From the NCBI GenBank assembly GCA_036936605.1, contig JAUPFV010000004.1:64256352-64320351 (forward strand): a stretch of DNA of 64,000 nucleotides, in the 5' to 3' direction. A program made the position numbers and the translations under genes. Below are positions 11,250 to 22,689 of this stretch, piece after piece (position 1 is the first letter of the stretch; each line of letters begins with the position of its first letter). This DNA comes from Limnanthes douglasii subsp. nivea (taxonomy: Eukaryota > Streptophyta > Magnoliopsida > Brassicales > Limnanthaceae). The notes below the pieces were generated by a model that made no database searches, was not told where the DNA came from, and saw only the letters and a program-made list of their open reading frames with translations.

Positions 11250-12600
11250 TTGCACAACTCGCCATGTTAGAAGTGAACATAAAAATCGTGTTTTGAATAT
11301 TTTAAGGAGCGGTACACTTCATGAAAAAATAAAAAATACAAACAAAGGTATATCACGTCCAGTAACGACAAAATAGAAAGTTCAGGATCTGATTTTAAGA
11401 GGTATCGAGGATCTTCGAAAGAAGAAAATGATCGACCTCGAAAATTGCGAAAAGAGTTCAAAACTATGAAGGAAAGTGTACCATGATGCTTGAAGGAGGC
11501 TGATTGGTGTGAATGAAGCACATCGAACCAATACAACGTGGTTGATGATTGGAATTTATACGATATGATGGGAACTGGGAATGACAATCAATATGTCGAA
11601 GGTGTTGTCTGGAAAAACTCTCCTCTAACAACTAAAATAAGATCCATCACTCTTCTGAAGCGGTTTGTCATTTCAAATGATGAAAAATTTGATGGGATGC
11701 AAGACCCTAATGACCATATCGAACAATTCAAAAATTACATGATGAATATTGAGGACGATGACAGGTTGGTGTGTCGAGATTTCTCTCAGATGTTCAAAGA
11801 AACAACGTTAAAGTGGTAAAATAGAATTCATAGGGGGTTAATTTCAAATTTTAGATATTTTTATACTACTTTCCAAAGATACTTTATGAGGGGGCAAAGA
11901 AATGTGAGCGAATGGAGATACGATATTTCAATACAAACAAGCAGTGGGAGAAAAATTGAAGGATTACACTAAGCGCTTTGTATTAATCAAGGTTGGTTAA
12001 GATAATTGTGAGGAACTGGTAGCAATGGCAGCCTTCCGACAAGGATTGTTACCATGAGATCTAGCAAATGAAACAATAAAACGAAGAACTTTGACTTTTG
12101 GAGCAGTGATGACTCAGGTAGAGGACCAAATCAAAGTAGAAGAGCCGACCAGAGTTCAAGGAGCAGTTGGAACTAGTCAGAAGAATTCAGGACATGTGCA
12201 AAACAATCAAAGGCAACTTCAAATTCAGCCCAATCAGCATATCCGAGGAAGAACAACAATTTAGCTCATCAAATTGAGGGATATTCAAATCAAGCATCAG
12301 GGTACCAGTTTTATAGGCCAAGGCCCAATCAGTGGATAAGGCCTGATTATTATGCCGATCTAGCTCATAATGTTGCTACAATCTTTAAAAGAGCCAATGG
12401 GTATGTAAATTTCAAGAGGAACGAACTAGACCAAAAGAGGAACGAAATAACAGGTTTTGTAAGTATCATAATGACATCGGACATGATACTGCGGACTATA
12501 TTACATTGAAAAAGGAGGTAAAAATATTGATTGAGAATAGAAAGTTGTTGGCCTATGTAAAAGGACAAAGCATCACGAGAAAAGCTACTGTTGCATCGAC
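11250..12600 (+). pseudogene. gag remnant of element A
   Basis: A recognisable gag domain with DEKFDGMQDPNDHIEQFKNY and ALKW-like FKETTLKW at 11680-11817, matching YDGSTDPDNHLEQF and ALKWYNSLP in X. Downstream, after several stops, ADLAHNVATIFKR (about 12354-12392) corresponds to the pre-knuckle ELKESVATIFDK of X. A HNDIGHDTADY knuckle remnant follows, with the last Cys lost. Not translatable as a whole. Confidence 0.75.
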
Positions 12601-13420
12601 TTCACAGACAGCAAATCCTAATACACAGGCAGAAAACTTAATGATTATGGATACAAAGATGGATGATTTTGACGCTACATCGGAATATTTAGATGCAGAT
12701 CCGGATAGGTTGAATTTAATGACATTTGAGGAGCCAATGAAGCAAGGCCATGTTCTAAATTTGTGTGAGTATTTTGAGTCTTTGGTAATTTTTAGAGGCG
12801 ATATTATGGATGACAACACTGACAGCTCTAGGAAGAGGCATATAGTAAGCTTAGCTACTCAGATAGAGGGAAAGATGTCTACTCATCTATATGGAAAGAG
12901 AGACATTCTATTTTTTTTTTATGAAGATGATTTAAGAGGCACTGCAGGACCACATGAAGATGTAGTGGTCATTGGAGCATGAATAGCTGATGTCGAAATT
13001 CGACACATGTTGATAGACACATGGAGCTCTGCGAACGTTCTTTTCAAGACAACTTATGATATAATATGCAACCCTCCTCAGATTTCCCAATCAAAGCGTA
13101 CTATCATTGGTTTTACCGGAGTAAAGACACAAGAGATTAGGAAATTCGAGGGAGAGGTAAGTTTGGGAAATGAGCCTCTCAGAAAGAAGGTTTAGCTACT
13201 GTTTATGGGGGTGGATTGTCCAACAAGCTACAATTTCATTTTTGGAAGATCTTGGCTATCGCGGATGTATGGAGTTGTGTCAACAGTCCACCAATTCTTT
13301 AAAAATGTCATCGGAGATCGAGTGGGGGTCGTCTGAAGTGATCAAAAGGTTGCTAGAGAGGGTTATGCCACAACTCTTTGCATTCAAGGGTCGAGCAGTG
13401 GTGATAAAATGGATGAATTA
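12506..13420 (+). pseudogene. Protease remnant of element A
   Basis: Reads EYLDADPDRLNLMTFEE, DDLRGTAGPHEDVVVIGA and then MLIDTWSSANVLF, matching the protease region of X and element 1. The active-site DTG has become DTW, so the enzyme would be dead. Stops at about 12982 and 13193 divide it. At the place where element 1 and X have TAG, A has sense codons (MDELKLRGLT followed by VDDPRKIPGS) around 13409-13480, so the junction stop is not shared by this family. Confidence 0.75.
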
Positions 13421-13699
13421 AAACTAAGGGGGTTGACGTCGGACCTCGAGGAGGGGGTTGACGATCCGAGGAAAATCCCGGGTTCTTTGACAGTAAGTGA
13501 AAATATAGAGGAATATGCTTTTCCTGATGGAAAATTACTTCGAATAGGAACCTTACTAACCCTAATTTTACGCCAGCAACTATTGTAGTTTTTGTCTCAT
13601 AATCTGGATGTTTTCTCTTAGAAAACAGAATATGTAATAAGAGTTCCATTCGAAGTGATATGCCATAGCCTAACAATTAATCCGAAGGTCAAACCTGTT

Positions 13700-15230
13700 A
13701 TACAAAAAAGGCGGGAATTTTCTTTTAAGAAAGCGTAAGTAATTGTTTCTGTGGCGGATCACTTATCGAAGTATCCTTTATGGACAACAAACCCAATAGT
13801 GGTTATGAAAAGAAGAATGAGAAGTGGAGAATGTATGTCGATTTCACAGATCTGAATCGAGTTTGTCCTAAAGACCCGTTCCTCGTTCCTCGAATAGACC
13901 AACTGATTAATTCCACTTCGAGAAATAAAATATTGACCTTTATGGACGCCTTTGTAGGGTATAATCAATTTCAGATGGATCCAAAAAATAAAGAGAATAC
14001 TATCTTCATCACGGATCGAGGCTTGCATTATTATAGGGTTATGTCTTTTGGGTTAAAGAATGTTTGAGCCATATACCAGAGATTAATGAATAAAGCCTTC
14101 ACTCCTAAGAACGGAAGAAATATGGAGGTGTATATTGATGACATGTTGGTTAAAAGCTTAATAGATGATGTACACCTGAAAGATTTAGAGGAGATGTTTT
14201 TAAACTAAAGAGCAATAAGGCCAAAGTTGAATCCAGAAAAGTGTACCTTTGGAGTTCGGTCATAAAATATTTTGGGTTATGTTATTAGTGAAAAGAGTAG
14301 AAGTTGGCCCAGAACAACTAAAAGTTGTGGTATCAATGAAACATCCTTGAACTATCAAAGAAGTGCAAATTTTGACAGGGAGGTTAACTGCTCTTAATAG
14401 ATTCATAAGTGGAGAACAACTCTCTTTGTATATTGAAGTATCAGATTTTACAGTAAGTCCAGTGTTGATTAGTGAAGATTCAAGAATTTCAAAGCCGATA
14501 TATTACGTCAACAAGAGTCTAGTAGCAGCAGAAAAAAGATACTTGAAGCTCGAAACAATGGCTCTGGCTTTAGTAGTGGCTGCCAGAAAAATGCACCCTT
14601 ATTTTCAAGCTCACACTATTGAGGTTCGAACTACATTCCCACTGAAAAATATTATACAACGCCCAGATATTTCTGGGAGGATGACTAAGTGGTCAGTTTA
14701 GTTGGGAGATTTTGACATCATTTTTTCGCCTCAAACAGCTATTAAGGCCCAAGCCTTAGCATATTTTCTTGTTGAATGTCATTCAAGTAGATCAGATGAA
14801 GAGATTAACAATGACGTTTTGCCAAGCAGTTCGACGTGGATATTCGAACTGATGGGGGTTCTAGCATTTTATGATGCAGTGTTGGAGTTCAACTGATTGC
14901 TTCATTTGGGGAAGAAATGTTTCAACCAATTAAGTTTGGGTTTCATGCTTCAAATAATGAAGCTGAGTATGAAGCTGCATTAGCTGGTCTAAGGCTGGTA
15001 AATATATGCGGGGAAACTTCAGTTTGTTTGGAAACAGATTCTCAGTTAGTAGCAAATCAAGTGACTGGAATATCTGAAGCTAAAATGACAAATTAATTTT
15101 GTATCTTCAAGAGCTTCCAACTTTAACTCTCTTGTTTGATCATGTTACCATGGAACATATTAGCCGAGGAAACAATACAGTTGTTGATTCTTTGGCAATA
15201 GTGGCTTACAGATGAATACCCTTGGATTTT
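13700..15230 (+). pseudogene. Reverse transcriptase and RNase H remnant of element A
   Basis: RT palm: EKWRMYVDFTDLNRVCPKDP, then YNQFQMDP and the catalytic MEVYIDDMLVKS near 14125. A stop at about 14066 sits in the otherwise conserved GLKN.GATYQRL stretch. The RNase H part gives LYIEVSDFTVSPVLI and KRYLKLETMALALVVAARKMHPYFQAH (14430-14615). A second, archaeal-type RNase H remnant follows to about 15210 (phrases such as SNNEAEYEA). Several frameshifts. The dual RNase H is the mark of the Tat lineage. Confidence 0.78.
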
Positions 15231-15359
15231 ATTACAGGAGAATCCTTTGATTTTAACCCATTTAGAGCAATGTGACCACATTGAGGAGGTATTCGTCACT
15301 CCACATACAATACGAGGTGATTGGCGAACTAAAATTATGATTTTCTTGTTAAAAAAATG

Positions 15360-16553
15360 CTGGCTGAAGATATGAAATTAGCTAAGAAGCTGAGAGGCAA
15401 AGTATTTGCCTATATTGTGTTAGATGGGATTTTTTACAAAAAAAAACATTGAGTATGCCATTACTGCGATGCTTGAGAAAACAGGAATCACAAGAAGTTT
15501 TATCAGAATTACATGATATAGAGGGTTCAACACATTACGGGTTCAAGGCATTGACTCGTCGAGTTTTGCTGGCAGGGTATTATTGGCCTTCGATTATGAA
15601 CGATGCAAATAATTTAGTTCGAAGTTGTGATACTGTTCAACGGTTTGCAAAATCTATTCATAAACCGGCAGTTACACTTATGTCCATTACCGAAGCCATT
15701 TTATTTGATAGATGGGGAATAAAATTTATGGGACCTTTGTTGATAGCTTCTGGAGGACAGCAAATGATTATTGTGGGGTGGACTATTTACGAAGTCGGAA
15801 GAAGCTTAACCATTGTTTGGGACAAAGGCGGGGTGTAATGAAATTCATAGTTTACAATATTTGTTGCCGTTTTAGAGTGCCTCGAAAAATTACTACAAAC
15901 AACGACCCTAATTTTAATAACAAAGAAATGGCTTCTTTTTGTGCTTCGAAGGGGATAAAATAATATTTTCCGCACTTTTTCATCCCCAAGAAAATGGTCA
16001 GGTAGAGGTGACAAACATATCTATTTTTAGAAGGTTTAAAAAATAATTTGACAGGGGTTGCAGGAAAATGGCCTAATTATTTGCATGAGGTGTTATGGGC
16101 TTATCAAACAACTCCTATGGAAGCTACTAAAGAAAATCTTTTTGCCTTATAATATGGGATGGATGTTGTTAGTCTTGTAGAATCTACATTGCTTTTTTTT
16201 ATAGTAGTTCAATATTCGGAAGACCTGAATAACGAGGCAAAAAGAACAAATTTGGATTTGATTGAAGAAAAAAGAGTTAGAGCTCACCTGAATATAATTC
16301 ATTATCAAACTCTTATGAGGAGTAGATATAATGTGAAGATTAAAATGAGGGATTTTAAGGTGGGTGACAAAGTTCTAAGGAAGGTATCCTCCATACTTAA
16401 AAAAAAAGCATCGGTAAGATGGCCCCGAATTGGGAAGGTCCTTATATGGTTGTGGAAAAAATAAGGCCAAGTTCTTACCACGTTTGTGACAATCAAGGGA
16501 GGATGCTTCAGCATCCTTGGAATATACATCATCTAAAATTATATTGGGAGTAA
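15360..16553 (+). pseudogene. Integrase remnant of element A
   Basis: The zinc-binding part reads LSELHDIEGSTHYGFKALTRRVLLAGYYWPS, with the second Cys of the final pair changed (CDTVQ). The core shows FDRWGIKFMGPL, where the first catalytic Asp of WGxDxxGP is replaced. Then CRFRVPRKITTNNDPNFNN, and the C-terminal GDKVLRKV and HPWNIHHLKLYWE ending at 16551-16553. It matches the integrase of B and X domain for domain, but several frameshifts and lost catalytic residues make it inactive. Confidence 0.78.
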
Positions 16554-16754
16554 CTGTATTGTATTTTGAAATTGTTCTTATTTTACTAATTAGCACACTC
16601 TTTACCCTGTTGGCCCATTGAGGTTTTAATGAGGTACTATGTAAATATTTGAAGCTATCAATAAGAATACATTTTTTGGCCAATGGTTGTTTACAAATGG
16701 TTACTTAAAATATTTTGGTAACTAGTCAAAGATTGATCATCTTTGAACTTGACC

Positions 16755-16875
16755 AAGAGTAAATATTCTGAAGTGTTAAATACACTTTTGGAAGAAACAA
16801 CCATATTCGAGTGTTACATTCTCTAAACGCACTATAATATTCGAAGTGCTACATTCTCTAACGCACTATCATATT
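16755..16875 (+). repeat. Short tandem repeats after the element A integrase
   Basis: Two to three imperfect copies of a 34-38 bp unit containing ATTCGAGTGTTACATTCTC and AAACGCACTA. They are homologous to the regular 38-bp array in the same place of element B (31919-32100). The array ends at the LTR of D. Confidence 0.6.
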
Positions 16876-17610
16876 TGATAAGGTTTTGATTTGCTTAAGT
16901 AAATTTCTAAAAAGAAATCTTAGAGGGAGAAAGTGCTTTAAAGTTTTTAGAGAGAGAAAACACAAGTACAAAATCAGTTTCAAGTAAAAAGTGTTCAACC
17001 TTTGTATTAGATCTGTCTGGTCGTTTATATAAAGGAGCCAAGACTTAGTTGAATAACTGAATCTGTTACAAAAACGGGTTAATTGCTATTTAGTCCTTAC
17101 AAATTAGGTAAAGTCACAATAGCCCCCTGAAACTTACACCATTCAGAAATTAAAGACAAAACTTACACTAATTACAATCAAGTCCCTAAATTTACATTGT
17201 TTGTCAATTAAATCCTAAAAACTCATTTCCATATTAGAAGCCCCCTAGTTCTCATGTCAGTAAATGAATGAAAATAAAAAATCTTCAAAGTCATTTATCT
17301 TCGAATCATCAACCTTCCATAAATAAAAACAAGCAAACTATTCGAGGCTAATGTCTTCGAATAATCATAATAATAAATATTTGAAGCCATTATCTTGAAT
17401 TAAAATTCGAAGCGTATATATGATATCAAAATTATAAACTCTTAAAACCAAATCAATCTTAATGATATATTCGAAGCCATAATCAAATAACCTTTGAATA
17501 GCCACCAAAAGATTTGATGTAATCACTTCGAATAACTTCCAAACAAAAATTGTTGAATTGTCTTCGAATACTTTCAAAGCAAAAATTTCCTTTAGCATAT
17601 TGCTTAGGTG
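16876..17610 (-). repeat. Probable 3' LTR of element D
   Basis: On the minus strand the sequence ends CCTTATCA at 16876, like the LTR of A, and has a TATA-like TTATATAAACG near 17025 preceded by CTAAGTCTTGGCTCC, shared with A. The upstream U3 is unusually rich in TTCGAA/TTCGAGG sites. A purine run (GAAGGGGGAA on the minus strand, 17611-17620) may be the polypurine tract and would put the left LTR end near 17610. The exact start is uncertain because the base pair before the run does not show a clean TG. Confidence 0.55.
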
Positions 17611-17766
17611 TTCCCCCTTCGAATGTAACGGTTATATGTATAACGGTTACATTCAATCGGTGAAGTAAATCTGACAACTGTCAAACATCTAGCCCACCCA
17701 GCGATTCGTATTCCAACTTATCATAAAATGGGTTTGTCCATCTTCACACATCTTCTCCTACTTTTG

Positions 17767-17774
17767 TATAAATA
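17767..17774 (+). promoter_or_regulatory. TATA box of the antisense ORF in D
   Basis: TATAAATA, 173 bases before the ATG at 17940, followed by TCTAGAGAGAAG-type leader sequence. Confidence 0.5.
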
Positions 17775-17939
17775 TCATTCATTTTTCTTTTCAACTCTTT
17801 TTAGACACAACCACTCTAGAGAGAAGTCAGAGCTTTTTTGGCTACCTTCAACTGCTCATCCCCTATTCCCAGAATTCTCACCGTCAAACTCAAATTTTCG
17901 ATCAATCTTCATATTCTTCTATCAATCCATTCTTGGTTT

Positions 17940-18810
17940 ATGAGAAAGAAACCGATAACTAAAAAGTCGAAGGCCATTTTAGCCAAAACAGCAGAATCTT
18001 CCAATACTGATAACAATCTGGTGTTCGGTTCTTACGATTATTTTTGCATAACACAGAGAGCCGAAGAGTATCGAAGAGCAGGGTTAATTTTTAGTGGCCA
18101 AATTGGAATTACGACTGAGACATTTCACTACGGTAACTTCGATCCTACCAAAGTTCCAAAACTTTCTCATACTCCTATTATCGAAGACAAATCATCATCT
18201 AAAATTTCTGGCCCTAAAACCCCTCAAACATCTTCAACTAAAAACAAATAACCCTTCCTTACAAAAACCTTCTTCATCCAAACCTAAAAAGACCTTCATC
18301 GCAATGGGGGGATGAATCAACAATAATTCAAAATCCATCTCCTTTGAAAACCACCACCACTGATCCTCCTCAAAGAGAAATAACAGAAGAAGAAACTCAA
18401 CCTGCAATTCCTCTGTAAGAAGCAAACATCCCTTCTTCTCAAGATCCTCAAGAAGGCACGCCGAAAGCCAATGAAGCTGATTCGGAGGCTACTAAATCCG
18501 ATTATGAAGCTGAATCTCAAGAGGAAGCCGATGTCTGTTCTGTTTCGGAGGAGGAAAGAGCGAAGATTGGGAGGAATCTAAGAAACCTCGAGAGCAAATA
18601 TATTATCGCCTTGAAAAAGGTTTGATACATATATTATAAAGAAAGCCAAGCCTCATTTCTCAATAAACAATGGGGAATGGGAGATTACATCACCCTTCGA
18701 TTACCAAAAGAAGGAGAAACTCTCCTTGACTGCAAGGATGACGAGTTGGTGGTTTATCCAGAAATCATCAACTTAGGTCTTCGATTTCCACTAGATCCGA
18801 TGATCATGGA
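17940..18810 (+). pseudogene. Antisense additional ORF of element D, truncated by X
   Basis: Runs opposite to its own element. It starts MRKKPITKKSKA at 17940, with SYDYFCITQRAEEYRRAG matching LYDYLCINERAVEYKAPG of the ORF in B. After a frameshift near 18250 and stops near 18418 and 18620, it continues to DDELVVYPEIINLGLRFPLDPM, the start of the conserved domain shared with X and B. The frame is cut at 18810/18811 by the LTR of X. A TATA box (TATAAATA, 17767-17774) lies about 170 bases before the start. The protein resembles the plant 'putative gypsy type transposon' (Transposase_28-like) family; its role is unknown. Confidence 0.72.
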
Positions 18811-19258
18811 TGGTGAGGATATTAATCGCCTGAGGGTAGGCTGATAATTTCAGTTGGTGTTTTATGGTGGTATGTGGGTGTTTAAGTGGTGGTGGGTGGG
18901 TGTTTAAAGCGTTTAGAGAGTAGAGAGATAATTAAGCAGCTTGGTAGCAGTTAATTTTCATTACCCATAGTTAATGCAGGTGGTTGGGTATTTATAGTGT
19001 GATGTTTGGGCCTTTATGGGCTTTCGGGTCATGTTTAAAGGACCCGGGTCATGTTCAAAGACCCATGAGCTCTAAGCAGGAGAGCAAGTAGCTTAGTCAA
19101 GAAGTGTTTAGGTTTTTTAGTACTTTTGTCATAGTTCGAACAGTCTTATGGTCATAGCGTTCGAAGTGACCTGTCCGGTCCATGTGATCTGTCCGGTATC
19201 CAGAGAGACTAGACCGATCTGTCCTTGTACGGGGAGCATGCTGAATACGGACTCATCA
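18811..19258 (-). repeat. 3' LTR of element X
   Basis: 448 bp, TG...CA on the minus strand, equal in length to the copy at 28827-29274 and differing at about 12 positions. TATA box at 18989-18996 (minus strand). U3 contains two TTCGAA sites 28 bp apart and repeated CTGTCCGGT motifs. It abuts a truncated antisense ORF of element D at 18810. Confidence 0.92.
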
Positions 19259-19272
19259 GGAGCCCCTTTTTT
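19259..19272 (-). other. Polypurine tract of element X
   Basis: The minus strand reads AAAAAAGGGGCTCC directly before the 3' LTR start TGATGAG. This is the expected position and composition for the plus-strand primer of reverse transcription. Confidence 0.75.
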
Positions 19273-19586
19273 AGGTGTTTGAGCAAGTATTCTTGTTAAA
19301 GACCTGAAAAACTGTCCGACGTCAGAAGTGGTTTTCAATCCGGACAGGTCTATGGGTTTACCCGGACAGATTAAGCTTCACGAATTCAAAACGGTTTTTG
19401 CCAGAGTTCGTGGGACACGTGTCGCCCTCTGATTGGTTGCTCCAGCCGTTTTTTCACCTTGAATTTCGAACCACCTTCTTCGAAAAGCAACCCCTTTAAT
19501 TACAAATGGTGACATCAGCGCCGTCTTTTAATCATTTCCAAACTTTTCGAATTCTCCTAGGAATCAACTCCTCTTTTCAGATTTAC

Positions 19587-19594
19587 TATAAATT
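19587..19594 (+). promoter_or_regulatory. TATA box of the antisense ORF in X
   Basis: TATAAATT, 106 bases before the ATG at 19693, followed by a pyrimidine-rich leader with TTTCTCTCTCTAAAG. It is on the strand opposite to the LTR promoter, so it would serve only the additional ORF. Comparable TATA boxes precede the same ORF in D and B. Confidence 0.55.
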
Positions 19595-19692
19595 CAAACT
19601 CACTTTCTACTATTTTACTATCTCTTCCATATTTACTCTGCAAATTTACTCAGAGCTTTCTCTCTCTAAAGTAAAGATTTTCTTGGTAGTTT

Positions 19693-22686
19693 ATGTTTAC
19701 AGCAAAGACTGCATTGATCAAAGGCGGGTGGCTCAATCTTTCTGAGTTGGAGAAAGCACAAAAAGTTGAGAAGGAGAGACGAATCGCAGCAGGGCTACCT
19801 TCATCACCTGTTGACAGACCAGTCACCTCCACTACAGAGTCAGATCGAGGCTCGTCCTCTTCTAAAGGTACTAAGCCCAAGAAACTATTTCAGTCCACCC
19901 TCTCCCCTATAATCTCTGGTTCCTCAGTTCAGGAGTCAGTGCCCACTGTTGAGCCAGGAGCGATAGCCACTAGCTTTAGAAAACCTTCTCCTTTTCTTGC
20001 TATGGGATCAGACACAGAGCACTCTCCGGAGAAACTGGTAGTTAAGAGGACAAGCCGGCTGGTCAAAGGGCAAGCCTCTAAGAACACTCCCTCGAAATTG
20101 GGGGCTAAAAATAGTAGTTCTGGGTCTAGAATGCCTATCAGAGCTCCCCGGGAAAGACCATCTGGTCCGGAGGCGAGCAACCCAGCACTCCCAAGAGAGA
20201 CCTCTGCCTCAGAGCCCCAGCCTGAGGCTAGAAGTCAAGGAAACATCGAAATCCAGCAGTCCGGAAGCCAGGATGAGCCAAGTTCGAACCCTCTCCGGGA
20301 AACTGCCACTGATATTCCTCCTACGATCATGGAGGAAAGAATGGAGGACTTAGTTGAAGAAGTCCCTTTTGAGTCTGAGCCATCCGGCCAGACTAGTAAC
20401 ACTGCTGCTGCCAAAAAAGATAAGGGCAAAGAAAAACTATGCTTGAGGCATCCGGAGCTGCCGGAGTGTCTCGAAGGGAAGGTAGGGCCCTGTTTTCACA
20501 GGGTCGAACTTAAATATCTCTTGGCCTTACAGAAGACCAAGTATGCTTTCATCCACACGGCCGAACTAGGTCGAATGCGCACAAAATGGGGGATCCCAGA
20601 AAATGTGAAGATAAGGAGTCTCATAGATCCTGAAACTCCTATGGATTGCAAGCTGAACGAAATAGTCTTCTTCACGGAGCTATTTAACTGGGGACTCAGA
20701 TTCCCATTGGACCCAGAGATTGTCAGATATTTTCATCTGGTCAAACTCTGTCCGAGCCAGCTGAGCCCCAACGGCTGGTACACTCTGATGTCATGCATCA
20801 TGGCATCGAGGCTGTCCGGGATCCCTCTTCCTATGGAAGAATTTGCAGCAGTGGCCAATCTTTGCAAACATCACCAATTCCCCTTCTACCACTTCAATAT
20901 GGGGAATGATCTCAAAGCTGTTGATAATCTACTGGAGTCTGAGAGCAAATGGAGGAGCCAATTTTTGTTTGTTAGTGGCGCTTGGGAAAACGGACAGAAG
21001 ATCAAGTCCGGAGTGAACCCAAGCCTCCTCAGAAGCAGGTGGAGGAGTGACCGTAAGTTTCTTACTCTAAATCTTTGTCTACTTTTTCCTTCTTATAGTT
21101 GGTTTTAAATTAATCAATTTTTCTTTGTCTTAACAGAACTGCCTAAGGAGTTCGGTGATTACTTGAAGGCCGGACAGGTCACTTGTGGCAAAATCAACGC
21201 CTGGGCCGCAGAGAACTGGGGGAACTGATTCCACAATGCCTTCACAAGTGGAAATCTGGCAAGGTCTCACCTGTGGAACACCACGGGTCGGAGAGATTTA
21301 AGCTGGGAGGAGCTCACCACTCAACCCTCTCCGGACACAGTGCTCAAGAGGTCCCATGAAGCAGATGGGACACTTTTCTTGCCAAGCCGGGCCAAAGCCC
21401 CAAGAAAAATGAAGGGCAAGAAGAAAGGCAAAAAGGTGGCGAGTAATGCTAACCCTGCTGATGCTGAGAAGGATGCTCCAACTGACCCGGAGGGGCCGGC
21501 TCAGAGCCAAATTGATGCTGCTCTTTTGCAGGTAGTGGATCAAGAGACTGAAAGGCATGAAGCAGAACTCCCAAAATATCCAAGGGCTTCCAAGAGGAAT
21601 CGCAAGCAGGGGAGTGAAGGGGAAAACCGGGCAGCCAAGAAGAAAAAGACTGCCAATGGAGATGAGCTTGCTCTCCGGGATCCGGAGCCTTCTGTTCAGG
21701 TTGACCCTTCTGACCCAACACATGCTGAAGAGATCCCAAGGGACTTTCATACTGATGAAGTTGAAGGAGGAGAGCTCAACATGGATGAAGTAGACATCAC
21801 CGGTCTTGGTGAACTTGGCGAATACTTCCTCAACCTCCCCAGAGACGACTTCGCAGGGCCTTACATTCCTCCGAGCAGCTCTAACACTGTCAACTTCAAT
21901 GGTAAGACTTTCATCGTCTCTAGTGAAAAGGACACCATAGCCCACTCCTTGCTAAGCAATGTGCAGCCAGTACTTACACTGGAGAGACAAGTTCGGAGTC
22001 AAGCAGACACCATCAAACACCTTAAGTCTGAGAAGGAAAAACTGTCTGAAGACCTTTGCACAGCTACTGCCAATGCTGACATGCTTAAGGAAGCAAATGA
22101 GGAGTTGAAGAAGAATCGGGAGGAAAGCGACACAAAAGTTGCTACTCTAGAGGAAACCATCAGAGACCTCCGGGAAAAGCTGTCCGGGGTGGAGAAAGAC
22201 CTTACTGCCTCAAAAGAAGAGACCAAGGCAAAGGACAAGACCATCACCAACCTAACTACTGATAAGATTGCCCTTGAGAATGCAGTGTCCAAGGCTGCCG
22301 AGGAGAAAAATACTTTGTTACAGGAGCAGGAGGCCAAGATCCAAGCCAGGATCAATAATTATGCCAACCAGATGATCAAGAGCGAAGAGCTACTGCTTGA
22401 GAAGGTGAGGTCTGACATGGTTCTACTCTTCCATGAAAAGTTTCCACAGAGGAACCTAGGGGAGTTGTGGCTTTATGTTGAGCCCGAAAACCTCCCATAC
22501 CATACGATGGCCGAAGGTGACAGGTATGGCTACTCTAGTGGCTCATCGGATGATGAAAAACATACTGGGGAGAGCCCAGATGACAAGAAAGACGATCCCA
22601 GAGGCAAGAAGGTAGATGAAGGGAAAGATGACCCTAAGGGTAAGAAGGTAGTCGAAGGTGAGCCATCCTCAAAGGCTCAACCTTAA
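19693..22686 (+). pseudogene. Antisense additional ORF of X (Transposase_28-like, spliced, one nonsense codon)
   Basis: Long ORF on the strand opposite to gag-pol, between integrase and 3' LTR, typical of Tat elements. Exon 1 (19693-21051) starts MFTAKTALIKGGW, has a Ser/Pro-rich disordered part, then the conserved domain ELFNWGLRFPLDPEIVRYF to HHQFPFYHFNM and FVSGAWENG. A GT-AG intron fits at 21052-21136 (GTAAGT...TTAACAG), with the frame continuing QLPKEFGDY. An in-frame TGA at 21226-21228 falls where the ORF in B has a Gly codon. Past it the frame continues to 22686 through a nuclear-signal-like KGKKKGKK, a coiled coil of about 150 residues and an acidic/basic tail. GTG at 21340 is only an internal codon. 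Function unknown. Confidence 0.8.
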
Positions 22687-22689
22687 CTT

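Larger units (their letters stand above)
10865..16875 (+). mobile_element. Element A: decayed Tat-type Ty3/gypsy element
   Basis: Plus-strand retroelement with primer-binding site, gag (about 11250-12600), protease (12506-13420), RT and RNase H (13700-15230), integrase (15360-16553) and a post-integrase spacer with short tandem repeats. Every domain has stops and frameshifts. The 3' part, which should hold an antisense ORF and 3' LTR, is not present in the expected orientation. At 16876 the sequence changes to the LTR of a minus-oriented relative, D. A is therefore truncated or was itself a target for D. Protein resemblance to X is clear but distant, so A, B and D form a second family. Confidence 0.8.

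Noticed and set aside
18806..18813. Target-site duplication of X
   Set aside because: Neither possible LTR border (18811 or 18814) gives a 5-mer matching the right flank GTATA.
21340..22686. A separate gene starting at 21340
   Set aside because: It begins with GTG, not ATG, and its frame joins the upstream exon in phase across one TGA; it is the second part of the antisense ORF of X.
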